From the NCBI RefSeq assembly GCF_031729055.1, contig NZ_JAVMIP010000016.1:18375-82374 (forward strand): 64,000 nt of DNA. The letters are read 5' to 3'. This document shows positions 55,349 through 64,000 of this stretch, piece after piece. Position numbers and translations under genes: made by a program. A model generated the notes under the pieces. That model did no database searches. It was not told the origin of the DNA and saw only the letters and a list, made by a program, of their open reading frames with translations. Within the stretch, counting starts at the first letter, position 1. The number at the start of each line of letters is the position of its first letter. The stretch is from Pseudocalidococcus azoricus BACA0444 (GTDB taxonomy: Bacteria > Cyanobacteriota > Cyanobacteriia > Thermosynechococcales > Thermosynechococcaceae).

Positions 55349-58300
55349 TTACCAGGGGCTACCAATCATCGTAAACGCGGCCCAATAGTAGGGGTGATTC
55401 AGGGCGCGGTTAGGGACATTGGCCAGGCCTGGGGGAAGTTTAATGGGATTGGGCCGGTTTGCGGAGATCAGTTCACCATCTTTAATCGTCACCTGGCCGC
55501 GAATCATGGCTAGCTGGGCCTGGCGGAGAGCTTCGGCTTTAATGGGGGCCTGGCCCAGTTGTTGATAAAACTCTGTCATTAGGCCTAGTGTCCCCTCATC
55601 GCTGACATACCAGAGACTAGCCAAGGCGGTTTTAATCCCTGACTGCACTGCCAGCCCCGCAAATCCCAGTTCCGCTTGCTCATCCCCCACCGCCGTCCGA
55701 CAGGCACTTAGCGTGAGAAGATCTGTAGTCGGTAAATTGAGCCGGAGCCGCCGCATTTGTTCCAAGTTGACGCGCCGATCACTAAAGGCAATAAAGGAAT
55801 CTTTGACCGAACCCGGATTAAACTCTCCGTGAGTTGCGAGGTGGACAACTGCGAAATCTTCCCGCCGCCGTTCGGCTTCCAATCTGCGCACCGTGAAGTC
55901 TTGGTTGAGGAATTTCACCCCCCCGCCCAAATCCTGGGTAATGGTGGCTAATTCAACGGGGACAGCCGGTAACGGGCTTAAATCAGAGAAGGTATCTGCC
56001 CCCATGGCGAGAATTTTGTCTTGGCGAATATCTCTATAGGTGGGGTCAATCATCGTCATGCTGGGAACTAACCCGAGAGCATACTCTTCAACCAGGAATC
56101 GCTGACCATTGTGTAAGGCTGCCAGGGGAATCGTGCGTAAACCTGTATCTAAGGAGAATAGGAGGGTATCTACCTTTTGAGCTTGTAGATCTGTTTGCAG
56201 GGGTTGAATCAGAATTTGATAGAGCTTCTGGGCATTGCTTAGGTAGGCATTAGTGCCAATAAAGCGCGGATCGCGGACTTGATTGCTAAATTGTTGGGCT
56301 AATTCACTCAACTGGGCCTGGGTAACTCCGGGGATGACGTGACGAATTGGTTCTTGGCCACCTGTGACTAAGAGTAACTCTACCTGTTGCGGCCGACTCA
56401 GGACATAGATTACACCTGGATTTTTACCGGTTTGGTTGGCAATTTTGGCCAGGATGCCTTTCACTTCTTCTAAGGATTGTGGACGTTGACACAGAGAGCG
56501 ACCAAAGTAATTGCTAAAGGTTTGGCATTGGAGTTCTTCAATCAGAGATACCTCAATAGCAAAATCACGATTAATCAAGGTTAAGGGTGGCGGATTAACC
56601 AGGGATAAGGTTGATTGACTATTCTCTTGCCCCTGAAGCACGACACTGGCCTGTTGTTTTTGTTCGGGAGTTAGGGAGGGAGTGGGGCTAGGGGTTGGGC
56701 TAGGAATTGGGGTTGGTGTGCCCAGGGTGATTAGCTCAAAGTTCCCGACTGTGGCACTGGCTGGAAATGTTTGCTCAGAAATCGTGTTATTTGTTCCTGT
56801 CGTAATCGCTCCCACTGTGCCATTTTCACTACTTCCCCCAACGACAAAGGGAGCCGCACTGTTAATCTGAATCCTGATGTTACCGTTGCCCGTTCCCCCA
56901 GCTGCGGAAATGCTGGCGTTAATCCCATCTTGATCAATAAAGGTATCCGTGGCCTGGAAACGGGGGCCAGCCATAATATTGACCGTTCCTCCTTGAGTAC
57001 TGCCCTGAGCATCAATTGATTCAACTTCAATAGTCTGACCATTGAGCGTGACCGTTCCCCCATCACCCGCATCGGCAAAAGCAGAAATCGTCGCCAGGTT
57101 AATATTACCTGTGGCAGTTGCTGAAACTAGGCCCCCATTGCCCGATGGAGTCCCACTTAAACCAAAACTGGTTGTTGCAGAAGCGATTAACTGGGCTGTA
57201 CTGCCACTGATACTGCCACCACTAGTCAGACGAATTTGCCCTGCGTCACGGGTACCCGCATCAGCATAGAACGTTCCCGCCAAATTAATATCACTTCCAG
57301 CTTGCAAGGTTAGCTGAGAACCCACCCCCTGATTAGTTCCCAGGTCAATACCATTGAGGGCGTTAATACTTCCATTTTGGCTAATAACAGTTACCGTTGC
57401 TCCCGTCCCATCAGAGCGGGTCAAGATAAAGCCAAGGTTGATGTTACCTGGGGCCTGCATCGTAATTGTCCCTTGTTGGGTTGGGCTGGTGGCACTGATT
57501 ATTCCAGCTGTCGTATCAATAGTTGCCCCTTGCAAATTAATATTTCCAGCCGCTCCAGCGAAGTTGTTAGTCATTAAGCTTCCGGTTACTAAACTACCGG
57601 CTGCCAATAGCCTCAAGTTGCCACCATTCGTGGTGATATTGTTGAAATTGAGGTTCCCGCCTGTTGATTGAAATGTTGTGCTGGAACTTATGGCTATGAG
57701 GGGACTATTAAAGGTTTGGTTTCCTGATGTAAAGACATTACCAGCTAAGGTTGTAGAACCCGTGCCCACAATGGATGTCAAGGGAGTTATCTCACCAATA
57801 GTGCCATTAATATTGAACTGACTGCCTGTAAAAGAGATTGGAAATGCACCATTAAGATTTCCATTAAAAGTAATTGTTCCAGCGTTAGCTAGTAAATTAG
57901 TGGCACTGGTCAGTACAACATTGCCATTGAAAATCTGATTTCCAGAAGTCGTGATATTACCACCGATAAAAATGGTATCTGAGGCGGTGGCGGTGACATT
58001 TAGTAGATTAGGAGATAGGAGATTACCAATTGCGCCATTAACGAAAACATCAGCACCTTGTAATGTCACAGCTCCAGATGTATCAATTGCCCCAGTGGAG
58101 AGAATGCCACTCGTGAGGGCCTGGATTGAACCGCTGCCAGCATTTAAGGGGCCGGTTGTAATTGCTCCGGTGGTTGTAGTTGTACCCAGGCCAATGGCTC
58201 CTCCTTGGCTGGTGAGTCTGCCTGTGGTAATTGATCCATTGGTGGCAATGTTAATTAACTGCCCATTTGTGGAGATGGTGTTTGTCTGAATACTGCCTGA

Positions 58301-61300
58301 ACCCGATGGAACCGCTGCAATATTCTCTAAGGTAATACCACCAGCCAAAATTTGCGCTAAGTCTATAGCACTGGCAAAGGTTCGCAATGTAATGCTTGAA
58401 TTATCTGTTCCAACAAGATTAAAACCTTGAGTATTAATATTGCCTAAGGTGCCGAAAACAACCGGATCAGAAAAACTTAAATTGCTAGCTAGTGTAATAC
58501 CACCGCCAGTTCCCAATACAATTAGACGGAAGCCATCAGCTAAAGGCAAAAAGTTACTGGAATTAATGGTCAGCGCACCTTGAGTTCCTACGGTTAAACT
58601 GCCTGTTCCACTGACACTACCCGGGCCACCTGTGGCAAGAATGGTATCCCCTAAGACAACGACATCTCCGCTGCCAGTATTGACTGCTCCATTAAACGTA
58701 ATCGTATTTGCATCTAACTGGAGTGGCGTACTCGGGGTTGCATCACTAACAATGACATTGTTGTTAAAGAGCAGATTATTATCAACGGCAATATTTTGAG
58801 TAACTGTTGTCAAACCCGTGGTCGTGAGAGTATCTGGTGTTGCAGAATTACCAACGGCTCCCAGTGTAATGCCTTGATTGCCTGTGAGGATAATATTACC
58901 ATTGGTATTCAACGCCCCGCTGATTAACGTTCCTGCTGTCAGTAAAGAAATATTTCCATTGGTGCTGCTAATCGCGCCGGTTTGAATCGGGCCAACTTGT
59001 AAGTTAGTAGTTGGATCCAGGCCTGGACTTGTGGAGACAATGATTCCCCCTGTTTCTGTAGAGAGAGCATTAACCGTTATTGCTTGCCCCTGTAATGTCA
59101 AACTCGCACCACCCAGGCCAGTGATATTAAAACCATTGCTGTTGATACTTGGAGCAAAAAGGCGCAGGGGATTAGCAGATGTTAAATTATCGGTAAGGCT
59201 GATTCCCCCTCCGGATGGTGAACTTGGGGCAGAATTGATTGCCAGCGTAGAGAACCCGGTTGAAAAAGGATTTAAGAATGCCTGATTAAGTGATAAAGAA
59301 TTTTCTGTTAAAAGTGCTAAAGTACCACCAGTAGCCGTCACACTATTAGTACCGCCATTAAACTGAAATGGATTACTGCCATTAGCATCCAGAAGTAAAT
59401 TATGATTCCCAACATTGAGAGAGCTACTGAAAATAATGTCCCCAGCTTGAGATGAAAGTGAAAGGGGGATTTGCAGCGATGTTGGCGTAGCTGGGTTGAG
59501 GACAACAGGGCCAGTGTAGGTTTGATTGCCAATGGTAGTGATATTACCGGTAATAGTTGTTGTGTTAGCCCCCGAAGTAATGCTCAAAAGACTGGGGATA
59601 AGTGTCTCACCAATAGCCCCAACAGTGACTTCTAAACCAGTCAGAGTGACAGAGCCTGGCGTATCAATCGTGCCTGTTGTCAGATTACGCCCCGTACTGG
59701 CCTGGATTGTCCCAGAGGTGCTGCTCAGGTTGCCGGTGTTAATCTCACCTGTTCCTGAAGTCAAGTTTACTGCTCCGCTAAAGGTATTGATACCGCCCAG
59801 AGTAATGGCCCCGCTTTCAGTCGCAATATTGATGCTGCCATCTTGACTGGTTAAGAGTCCGGTATTGACTGCACCGGTTCCATTTGTGATCGCAACATTC
59901 CCCCCCCCACTCGTAATCAAACCAATTACAATATCACCGGCAGCATTATTGAGATTAATTGCACCACCGTTACTCACCAGGCCTGGAGTATTAATATCAC
60001 CGCTAATACTCGTCAGGTTAATGGCTTGTCCACGGGTACTAATCGTCTGGGAGGTACTGATACCCACAGGGGCGGTTAAAGTAACACCGCTGAACCCAAA
60101 GTCAGAGGCATTGAGAAGGTTAATCGTTCCATTTTGGCTTTGGGCCCGAAACTCACCTTCACCACTAATGCCTTGGGCTGCGGGTGTAATTGCGCCAATA
60201 CTGATGTTGTTAACGGCATTTATTTCAACTCTTGCATTGGCAGTGGGGCTGGTCAGGATGCCAGATGTAGTATCAACATCAAAACCAGTCAGGCTAATCA
60301 TGCCATCATCAAAGGTATTGGTGAGACTACCAGTATTAATATTACCGTTGGTCACAATTTGAATCGTACTGCCATTGGCTGTCAGTGTCCCGCCAGTTGT
60401 ATTAATCAGCGCAAAAGATAAACTGGTCAACGGGTTGGCAAAATCATTACTGGTGCTAATCGTAATTGGTTGTCCTTGAGTTGTAATGTTACCTGTGACA
60501 ACGCCATTTGTGCCAAAGCCTTGTAATGTTACAGATGCATTATCTACTGCGTTAATTGCATGACCTTGAGTATTAATGGCAGGCCCAAATAAAATGAGCG
60601 GATCATTAACAGTAATATCACTGGTTAGGACTACAGCAGTGGAGTCAGGTGCTCGACTCGCTAAGGCAATAAATTCAAAGCCATCGGCTAGGGGAGCAAG
60701 TATCGATTGATTCACCACCAAGGAGTTATTAGACGCAAAGATAATCCCCTTACTTCCACTAACGCTACCCGGCCCGCCATTAAAGATTAAGGCATCTGCA
60801 CCATTAGCAAACAGTTCTAGGTAGTTGCCTCCAGCCGCTAGAGTATTGCCAAAGGATAAAATGCCGTTTTGAGAGGTTAAAGTTAGTGGATTAGTGGCAG
60901 TGGTAGGACTACTAGCATTGATGGTTACGGATCCGGTATAAAGCTGATTGCCAGAAGTTGTAATTGACTCTCTAATTGTTGTTGGGCCAAGGGCAACTAA
61001 GCTAATGGGAGCAAGTGAGCCACCCACTTGTCCATTGAGAGTAATACCGTTGGTGGCCTGGAGTGTGAGAGTCCCAGACGTATCTAATGAACCCGTTGCC
61101 AACGTCCCAGTGGTTAGTAATGCTAAGGGACTATTGCCACTATTAACTGAACCCAGTGAGATAGGAGATGGGAGTAGGCTAACTGCGGGATTAGTTTGAC
61201 TACTACTGGTGGAGACGATAATTGATCCATTGGCAGTAGTCAGGCCATTTGCCGTCACCCCCCCAGGCCCCTGAAGAATCAAACTAGCATTGTCAGTTCC

Positions 61301-63409
61301 TGAAATATTAAATCCTTGAGTATTAATCTGGGGAGCTAAAATACGCAGGGGATCGGTGACTGCAATATCGGAACTTAAGCGGACTTGTGAGGACTGGCTG
61401 GCCAGACCAATGAGGTTAAATCCATCGGCAAACGTATTGATTAAACCCTGATTAACAGTGAATAGACCATTTGTGGCCAAAGCAATTGTGCCACCAGGCC
61501 CTGTAATACTGTCATCACCCCCATTAAATTGAAAGTTGTTAGCAACTAGGGCAACAAGGTTACTGGTCATTGAGAGTTGATCATTAAAAATCAAAGAGCC
61601 AGTGGTAGATTCCAAGGTAAATGGCACAGTAGCATTACTATCAGGCGCAATACTGACAAAACTGTTATAGGTTTGATCACCTCTTGTCTTAATGCTTTGC
61701 TGGAGTTGAGTCCAAGCATCAGTTTTTGTCGTTAGAGTCCTCATCGTTAGTTGTTGTGGGCCAGCAATGGAAATTTGATGACTTACATTAGGATCAACTG
61801 GCCCACCTGCGGAGTCTCCGGCACTTAAGGAAACATTTAAGCCGGAAAAGCTACTGTTAATGCCGCCCAACAGAGTAATTGCCCCAGAAGCAATCATTGA
61901 GAGGGTTGGTTGGTTATTCGCTGTATGGTTGATTTTAGCATCAGCGTTTTGAAGAATATCGCCGCCACTGATATCAATATTGGTATTTAAGGTAACGTTG
62001 GTATTGCTGTTTAAAGCAGAATTGATTAACCCAACATCAACGACAGATGTACCAATCGCTCCACCCCCAGATGCAACAATTGTAATCGCCGTGGGATCGA
62101 GCAGCCAAGTTCCAGCCGCCCCTAAATTTGCCCCTGCATCAACACTGCCACCCAGAATACTGAGGATATTTTTACTGGAAGTTTCAATAAATCCGCCATC
62201 TCCTCCGAGCGTTCCCCCCCGAGCTGTAATTTGGCCATTAAACCTGGTTTGATCCTGTGACCATAAAATGACGCGTCCCCCATCCCCGGTATTAAGCGCA
62301 TTGGCCGCAATCAGAGAATTTCCATCAACATTGACAAACTGGGCCTGGGGTAAGGTGGCGCTGCCTTGATAGTCACCGCCAATGCGAATTGTGCCACCGC
62401 CTAAGGGGCCATTAGCCCTGAGAGTTGCTCCAATTAAATCAATACTGTTACCTACGACTGTAATTGAGCCGCCGACCTGGGTGGAGTTGAGATTCGAGCT
62501 CGTATTTAAGTCCCCCGTGATACCTACCAGGCCTGGAGTTGCCCAGATATTCTTACTCCCTAGGCGAATTGAACCATCGGGATTAACAGAGACTTGATTG
62601 ACATGAGCGGCCCCAGGCCCAGTTAAAAGCTCCGGCAAACTTAAAATGGGTAACTGCCAATCATGGGGTAATGAGTCTCCCGGTTGGGGTGTGCGGACAT
62701 CAAGACTCAGTAACTGCCCGGCCTGGGAAATCCGCACTAAGCTCTGGCCTGGGACTGCGGCAACCGTAATCTCCCCCCCTGGAGCCGAAAGATTGCCCGT
62801 ATTCACCACGTTTCCACCCAGCAAAAGCAGGGATTGGCCTGGGTTAACGCTCAAGTTTCCTTCATTGACAATTGACCCGGCCTGGTTTCCGGTAAAGGCA
62901 AAGCCAATGGGATTACCACCTAAGTTTTGAAAATTATTTGTTCCATTGAGACTAAACCAGCCCCCCCTAAACTCAACCCCAGTCGCCGTAGTCGCAGCGA
63001 AGGTCGCCGGAACATTGAGTTGAGCATTGGCCCCAAAAATAATTCCCGCCGGGTTGATCAAATAGAGATTAGGATTACCCCCTGTGACTTGGAGCAAACC
63101 ATTGATGACAGAAGGATTACCGCCATTCACCCCCGCTAAAATATTTCGCAACTGAGGATTGGCAAGGAAATTGGCAATTTGTCCATTGTTGAGGCCAAAC
63201 TCTCGAAAGAGGTGAAATAGGTTCCGCCCATCCCCAGAAAAAGCCCCACCGCTGATGTTGAACTGTTTGCCATTGACTTCAACAATTGTGCCAGTGCCGT
63301 TGGGGGCCGGAATAATCTGGACGTTTTGGGCCAAAGCCAAGGGCATCGTGAGGACAGAGCCAAGCAGCCCCAGGCCAATCTGCTGCCATGAAATCCACTG
63401 CTTGACCAT
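55349..63409 (-). CDS. Giant secreted TPS/filamentous-haemagglutinin protein with C-terminal CHAT protease
   Basis: A 2686-residue protein from ATG 63409 (a GTG at 63427 would add six). A signal peptide ends near ALA-QNVQ (residue 28). The TPS secretion domain follows (about 30-300) with NPNLYLINPAGIIFGANAQLN, then long beta-helix repeats (about 300-2200). A Pro/Ser/Thr linker (PTPIPSPTPSPTPSLTPEQ, near 2235) leads to a CHAT caspase-like domain (about 2400-2686). Its catalytic His is in HLATHGEF (near 2521) and Cys in LSACRTAVG (near 2568). The layout predicts export through an outer-membrane TpsB pore and surface display of a caspase-like protease. No TpsB gene is adjacent. Four diverged repeat modules are described among the findings. 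Confidence 0.9.
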   Translation of the reverse strand: MVKQWISWQQIGLGLLGSVLTMPLALAQNVQIIPAPNGTGTIVEVNGKQFNISGGAFSGDGRNLFHLFREFGLNNGQIANFLANPQLRNILAGVNGGNPSVINGLLQVTGGNPNLYLINPAGIIFGANAQLNVPATFAATTATGVEFRGGWFSLNGTNNFQNLGGNPIGFAFTGNQAGSIVNEGNLSVNPGQSLLLLGGNVVNTGNLSAPGGEITVAAVPGQSLVRISQAGQLLSLDVRTPQPGDSLPHDWQLPILSLPELLTGPGAAHVNQVSVNPDGSIRLGSKNIWATPGLVGITGDLNTSSNLNSTQVGGSITVVGNSIDLIGATLRANGPLGGGTIRIGGDYQGSATLPQAQFVNVDGNSLIAANALNTGDGGRVILWSQDQTRFNGQITARGGTLGGDGGFIETSSKNILSILGGSVDAGANLGAAGTWLLDPTAITIVASGGGAIGTSVVDVGLINSALNSNTNVTLNTNIDISGGDILQNADAKINHTANNQPTLSMIASGAITLLGGINSSFSGLNVSLSAGDSAGGPVDPNVSHQISIAGPQQLTMRTLTTKTDAWTQLQQSIKTRGDQTYNSFVSIAPDSNATVPFTLESTTGSLIFNDQLSMTSNLVALVANNFQFNGGDDSITGPGGTIALATNGLFTVNQGLINTFADGFNLIGLASQSSQVRLSSDIAVTDPLRILAPQINTQGFNISGTDNASLILQGPGGVTANGLTTANGSIIVSTSSSQTNPAVSLLPSPISLGSVNSGNSPLALLTTGTLATGSLDTSGTLTLQATNGITLNGQVGGSLAPISLVALGPTTIRESITTSGNQLYTGSVTINASSPTTATNPLTLTSQNGILSFGNTLAAGGNYLELFANGADALIFNGGPGSVSGSKGIIFASNNSLVVNQSILAPLADGFEFIALASRAPDSTAVVLTSDITVNDPLILFGPAINTQGHAINAVDNASVTLQGFGTNGVVTGNITTQGQPITISTSNDFANPLTSLSFALINTTGGTLTANGSTIQIVTNGNINTGSLTNTFDDGMISLTGFDVDTTSGILTSPTANARVEINAVNNISIGAITPAAQGISGEGEFRAQSQNGTINLLNASDFGFSGVTLTAPVGISTSQTISTRGQAINLTSISGDINTPGLVSNGGAINLNNAAGDIVIGLITSGGGNVAITNGTGAVNTGLLTSQDGSINIATESGAITLGGINTFSGAVNLTSGTGEINTGNLSSTSGTIQASTGRNLTTGTIDTPGSVTLTGLEVTVGAIGETLIPSLLSITSGANTTTITGNITTIGNQTYTGPVVLNPATPTSLQIPLSLSSQAGDIIFSSSLNVGNHNLLLDANGSNPFQFNGGTNSVTATGGTLALLTENSLSLNQAFLNPFSTGFSTLAINSAPSSPSGGGISLTDNLTSANPLRLFAPSINSNGFNITGLGGASLTLQGQAITVNALSTETGGIIVSTSPGLDPTTNLQVGPIQTGAISSTNGNISLLTAGTLISGALNTNGNIILTGNQGITLGAVGNSATPDTLTTTGLTTVTQNIAVDNNLLFNNNVIVSDATPSTPLQLDANTITFNGAVNTGSGDVVVLGDTILATGGPGSVSGTGSLTVGTQGALTINSSNFLPLADGFRLIVLGTGGGITLASNLSFSDPVVFGTLGNINTQGFNLVGTDNSSITLRTFASAIDLAQILAGGITLENIAAVPSGSGSIQTNTISTNGQLINIATNGSITTGRLTSQGGAIGLGTTTTTGAITTGPLNAGSGSIQALTSGILSTGAIDTSGAVTLQGADVFVNGAIGNLLSPNLLNVTATASDTIFIGGNITTSGNQIFNGNVVLTSATNLLANAGTITFNGNLNGAFPISFTGSQFNINGTIGEITPLTSIVGTGSTTLAGNVFTSGNQTFNSPLIAISSSTTFQSTGGNLNFNNITTNGGNLRLLAAGSLVTGSLMTNNFAGAAGNINLQGATIDTTAGIISATSPTQQGTITMQAPGNINLGFILTRSDGTGATVTVISQNGSINALNGIDLGTNQGVGSQLTLQAGSDINLAGTFYADAGTRDAGQIRLTSGGSISGSTAQLIASATTSFGLSGTPSGNGGLVSATATGNINLATISAFADAGDGGTVTLNGQTIEVESIDAQGSTQGGTVNIMAGPRFQATDTFIDQDGINASISAAGGTGNGNIRIQINSAAPFVVGGSSENGTVGAITTGTNNTISEQTFPASATVGNFELITLGTPTPIPSPTPSPTPSLTPEQKQQASVVLQGQENSQSTLSLVNPPPLTLINRDFAIEVSLIEELQCQTFSNYFGRSLCQRPQSLEEVKGILAKIANQTGKNPGVIYVLSRPQQVELLLVTGGQEPIRHVIPGVTQAQLSELAQQFSNQVRDPRFIGTNAYLSNAQKLYQILIQPLQTDLQAQKVDTLLFSLDTGLRTIPLAALHNGQRFLVEEYALGLVPSMTMIDPTYRDIRQDKILAMGADTFSDLSPLPAVPVELATITQDLGGGVKFLNQDFTVRRLEAERRREDFAVVHLATHGEFNPGSVKDSFIAFSDRRVNLEQMRRLRLNLPTTDLLTLSACRTAVGDEQAELGFAGLAVQSGIKTALASLWYVSDEGTLGLMTEFYQQLGQAPIKAEALRQAQLAMIRGQVTIKDGELISANRPNPIKLPPGLANVPNRALNHPYYWAAFTMIGSPW
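58400..61400 (-). repeat. Four diverged beta-helix repeat modules in the CHAT protein
   Basis: The anchor phrases DPLRILAPQINTQGFNISG, DPLILFGPAINTQGHAIN, NPLRLFAPSINSNGFNITG and DPVVFGTLGNINTQGFNLVG fall near bases 61340, 60580, 59150 and 58440. Each is preceded by a GNQ(T/L)Y and an FNGG...VSG stretch. The shared order shows block duplication inside the gene, with unit lengths of about 240-480 residues. Confidence 0.7.
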
Positions 63410-63696
63410 CACTACTATTGCCCTCACTTATAGCCCTAGCTACCCCAGCGATTCACTACTAGGGCAACGATATACAGCTAGTTTTACCAAAGCCTTCTCC
63501 TCTGGGCAAGACGGAATGGGTCAATTTTTATGTATTTCAGGTTTCTGTGACATCTGTGGAAAACCAGTTCCCAAGGATAGAGCATTCTCAGGATTGAGGA
63601 TTAGGGAATTCGACTGTAGGGGGAATCCCCTCCTCCGGTAATCTAGGAAAAGACGTTTGTATCCACCGCCCTATTTATTAACCCAGAGAATTCCCT

Positions 63697-63969
63697 ATGA
63701 TTGCGTCAGAGAAAGAGAACTTTACCTTAGGTATGGCAGTGCGGGTAAAAACCTCTGTGTTGGTCTATCACCATCCTGAGCATCGTGGGCAAGCCTTTGA
63801 CATTCAGGGCTTAGTCGGCCATATCACAGGCATTCTCCACGAATGGCAAGGGCGACCCATTAGTGCCAATTATCCCTACTGCGTCAAGTTTTCTCCAAAG
63901 TTTTCGGCTCATCTTCAGGCCAGTGAACTAGAACCCGAGACTGATGCTTACAGCAGATTCTCCAACTAG
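63697..63969 (+). CDS. ftrV: Ferredoxin-thioredoxin reductase variable chain
   Basis: FtrV is the small, SH3-like variable subunit of ferredoxin-thioredoxin reductase, which passes photosynthetic electrons to thioredoxins. The 90 residues show LGMAVRVKTSVLVYHHPEHRGQAFDIQGLVGHI and WQGRPISANYPYCVKFSPKFSAHLQASELE, the conserved family sequence. Length and ending are complete. Monocistronic and divergent from the CHAT gene, with 287 bases between starts. Thioredoxin targets in this window plausibly include the glpX product. Confidence 0.93.
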   Translation: MIASEKENFTLGMAVRVKTSVLVYHHPEHRGQAFDIQGLVGHITGILHEWQGRPISANYPYCVKFSPKFSAHLQASELEPETDAYSRFSN

Positions 63970-64000
63970 GTGGCACAGTAGCAACAGTGAGTATAGTAGT

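Larger units (their letters stand above)
3442..62536. repeat. Dispersed palindrome CCAGGCCTGG (at least 16 full copies)
   Basis: Full copies seen start at 3442, 7800, 10653, 19471, 19838, 25497, 29046, 30069, 32752, 35481, 44380, 50257, 55423, 59017, 59977 and 62527. Near-copies (TCAGGCCTGG, GCAGGCCTGG) and half-sites CAGGCC/GGCCTG are much more frequent. They lie both inside genes and between them, in all reading contexts. Random expectation for one decamer in 64 kb is well under one copy. The pattern resembles HIP1 in other cyanobacteria, whose octamer GCGATCGC was not found here by eye. Confidence 0.85.

Noticed and set aside
57951..60362. Long plus-strand frames inside the CHAT gene
   Set aside because: They mirror the repetitive T/N/G-rich codons of the minus-strand gene and have low-complexity V/P/L-rich translations.
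55349..63427. CRISPR array or tandem DNA repeat in the giant gene
   Set aside because: Repeats are diverged protein-coding modules of irregular length, not short identical repeats with unique spacers.

Overview
The window is a chromosomal segment of a unicellular, phycobilisome-containing cyanobacterium. Diagnostic genes are apcF (phycobilisome core), cpcT (bilin lyase), gun4, the 39-residue psbY, ftrV, hemJ, CGLD27, hmpF and the cyanobacterial sufC-sufD pair. Gene content and moderate GC suggest a freshwater Synechococcus/Thermosynechococcaceae-type organism, but I cannot name the species from sequence alone. The cyanobacterial HIP1 octamer GCGATCGC was not seen by eye. Instead the decamer CCAGGCCTGG and its half-sites are scattered everywhere, with at least 16 full copies.

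Layout. 1-4.1 kb: tyrS 3' end, cysA, a YbjN-like gene and comM. 4.1-6.4 kb: an AT-rich accessory stretch holding a soluble MCP-like protein, a decayed second copy of the comM 3' end and an unknown gene. 6.5-9.8 kb: a tight minus-strand operon (nucleotidyltransferase, gun4, cpcT, Orn/Lys/Arg-type decarboxylase). 9.9-15.8 kb: Uma2, EcsC, psbY, ruvC, a VOC-like membrane protein, murQ, a TrmJ-type methyltransferase and a class A beta-lactamase-like protein. 15.8-19.3 kb: glnA with a textbook NtcA-activated promoter, divergent apcF, and a GIDE-domain protein. 19.9-29.1 kb: FAD monooxygenase, RRM protein, speA, hmpF, an ECF transporter pair and a repeat-rich secreted protein. 29.3-38.3 kb: pyrE, sufCD, a small HTH protein, CGLD27, a deaminase, an HdrB-like protein, hemJ, an Rpn nuclease and aspS. 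38.4-40.7 kb: a small DUF4278 gene under a glutamine riboswitch, then a gene-poor AT-rich stretch with one GNAT gene. 40.7-55.0 kb: an HpnP-like radical SAM enzyme, a DUF4253 protein, an HtrA protease, pgsA, menE, folD, crtE, a DUF212 protein, mnmE, an AAC(3)-I-like acetyltransferase, glpX, tRNA-Trp, rplS, a rhomboid protease and infC. 55.3-63.4 kb: one giant gene for a secreted TPS/filamentous-haemagglutinin protein ending in a CHAT protease domain. ftrV closes the window.

The genes worth most attention are: (1) the glutamine riboswitch with a complete aptamer core and a six-base-pair anti-Shine-Dalgarno pairing upstream of a DUF4278 miniprotein, which together with the NtcA-driven glnA gives two independent nitrogen-status controls in one window; (2) the 2686-residue TPS-CHAT fusion; (3) the comM tail relic, which marks a recombination or insertion event; (4) the HIP1-like role that CCAGGCCTGG may play here.
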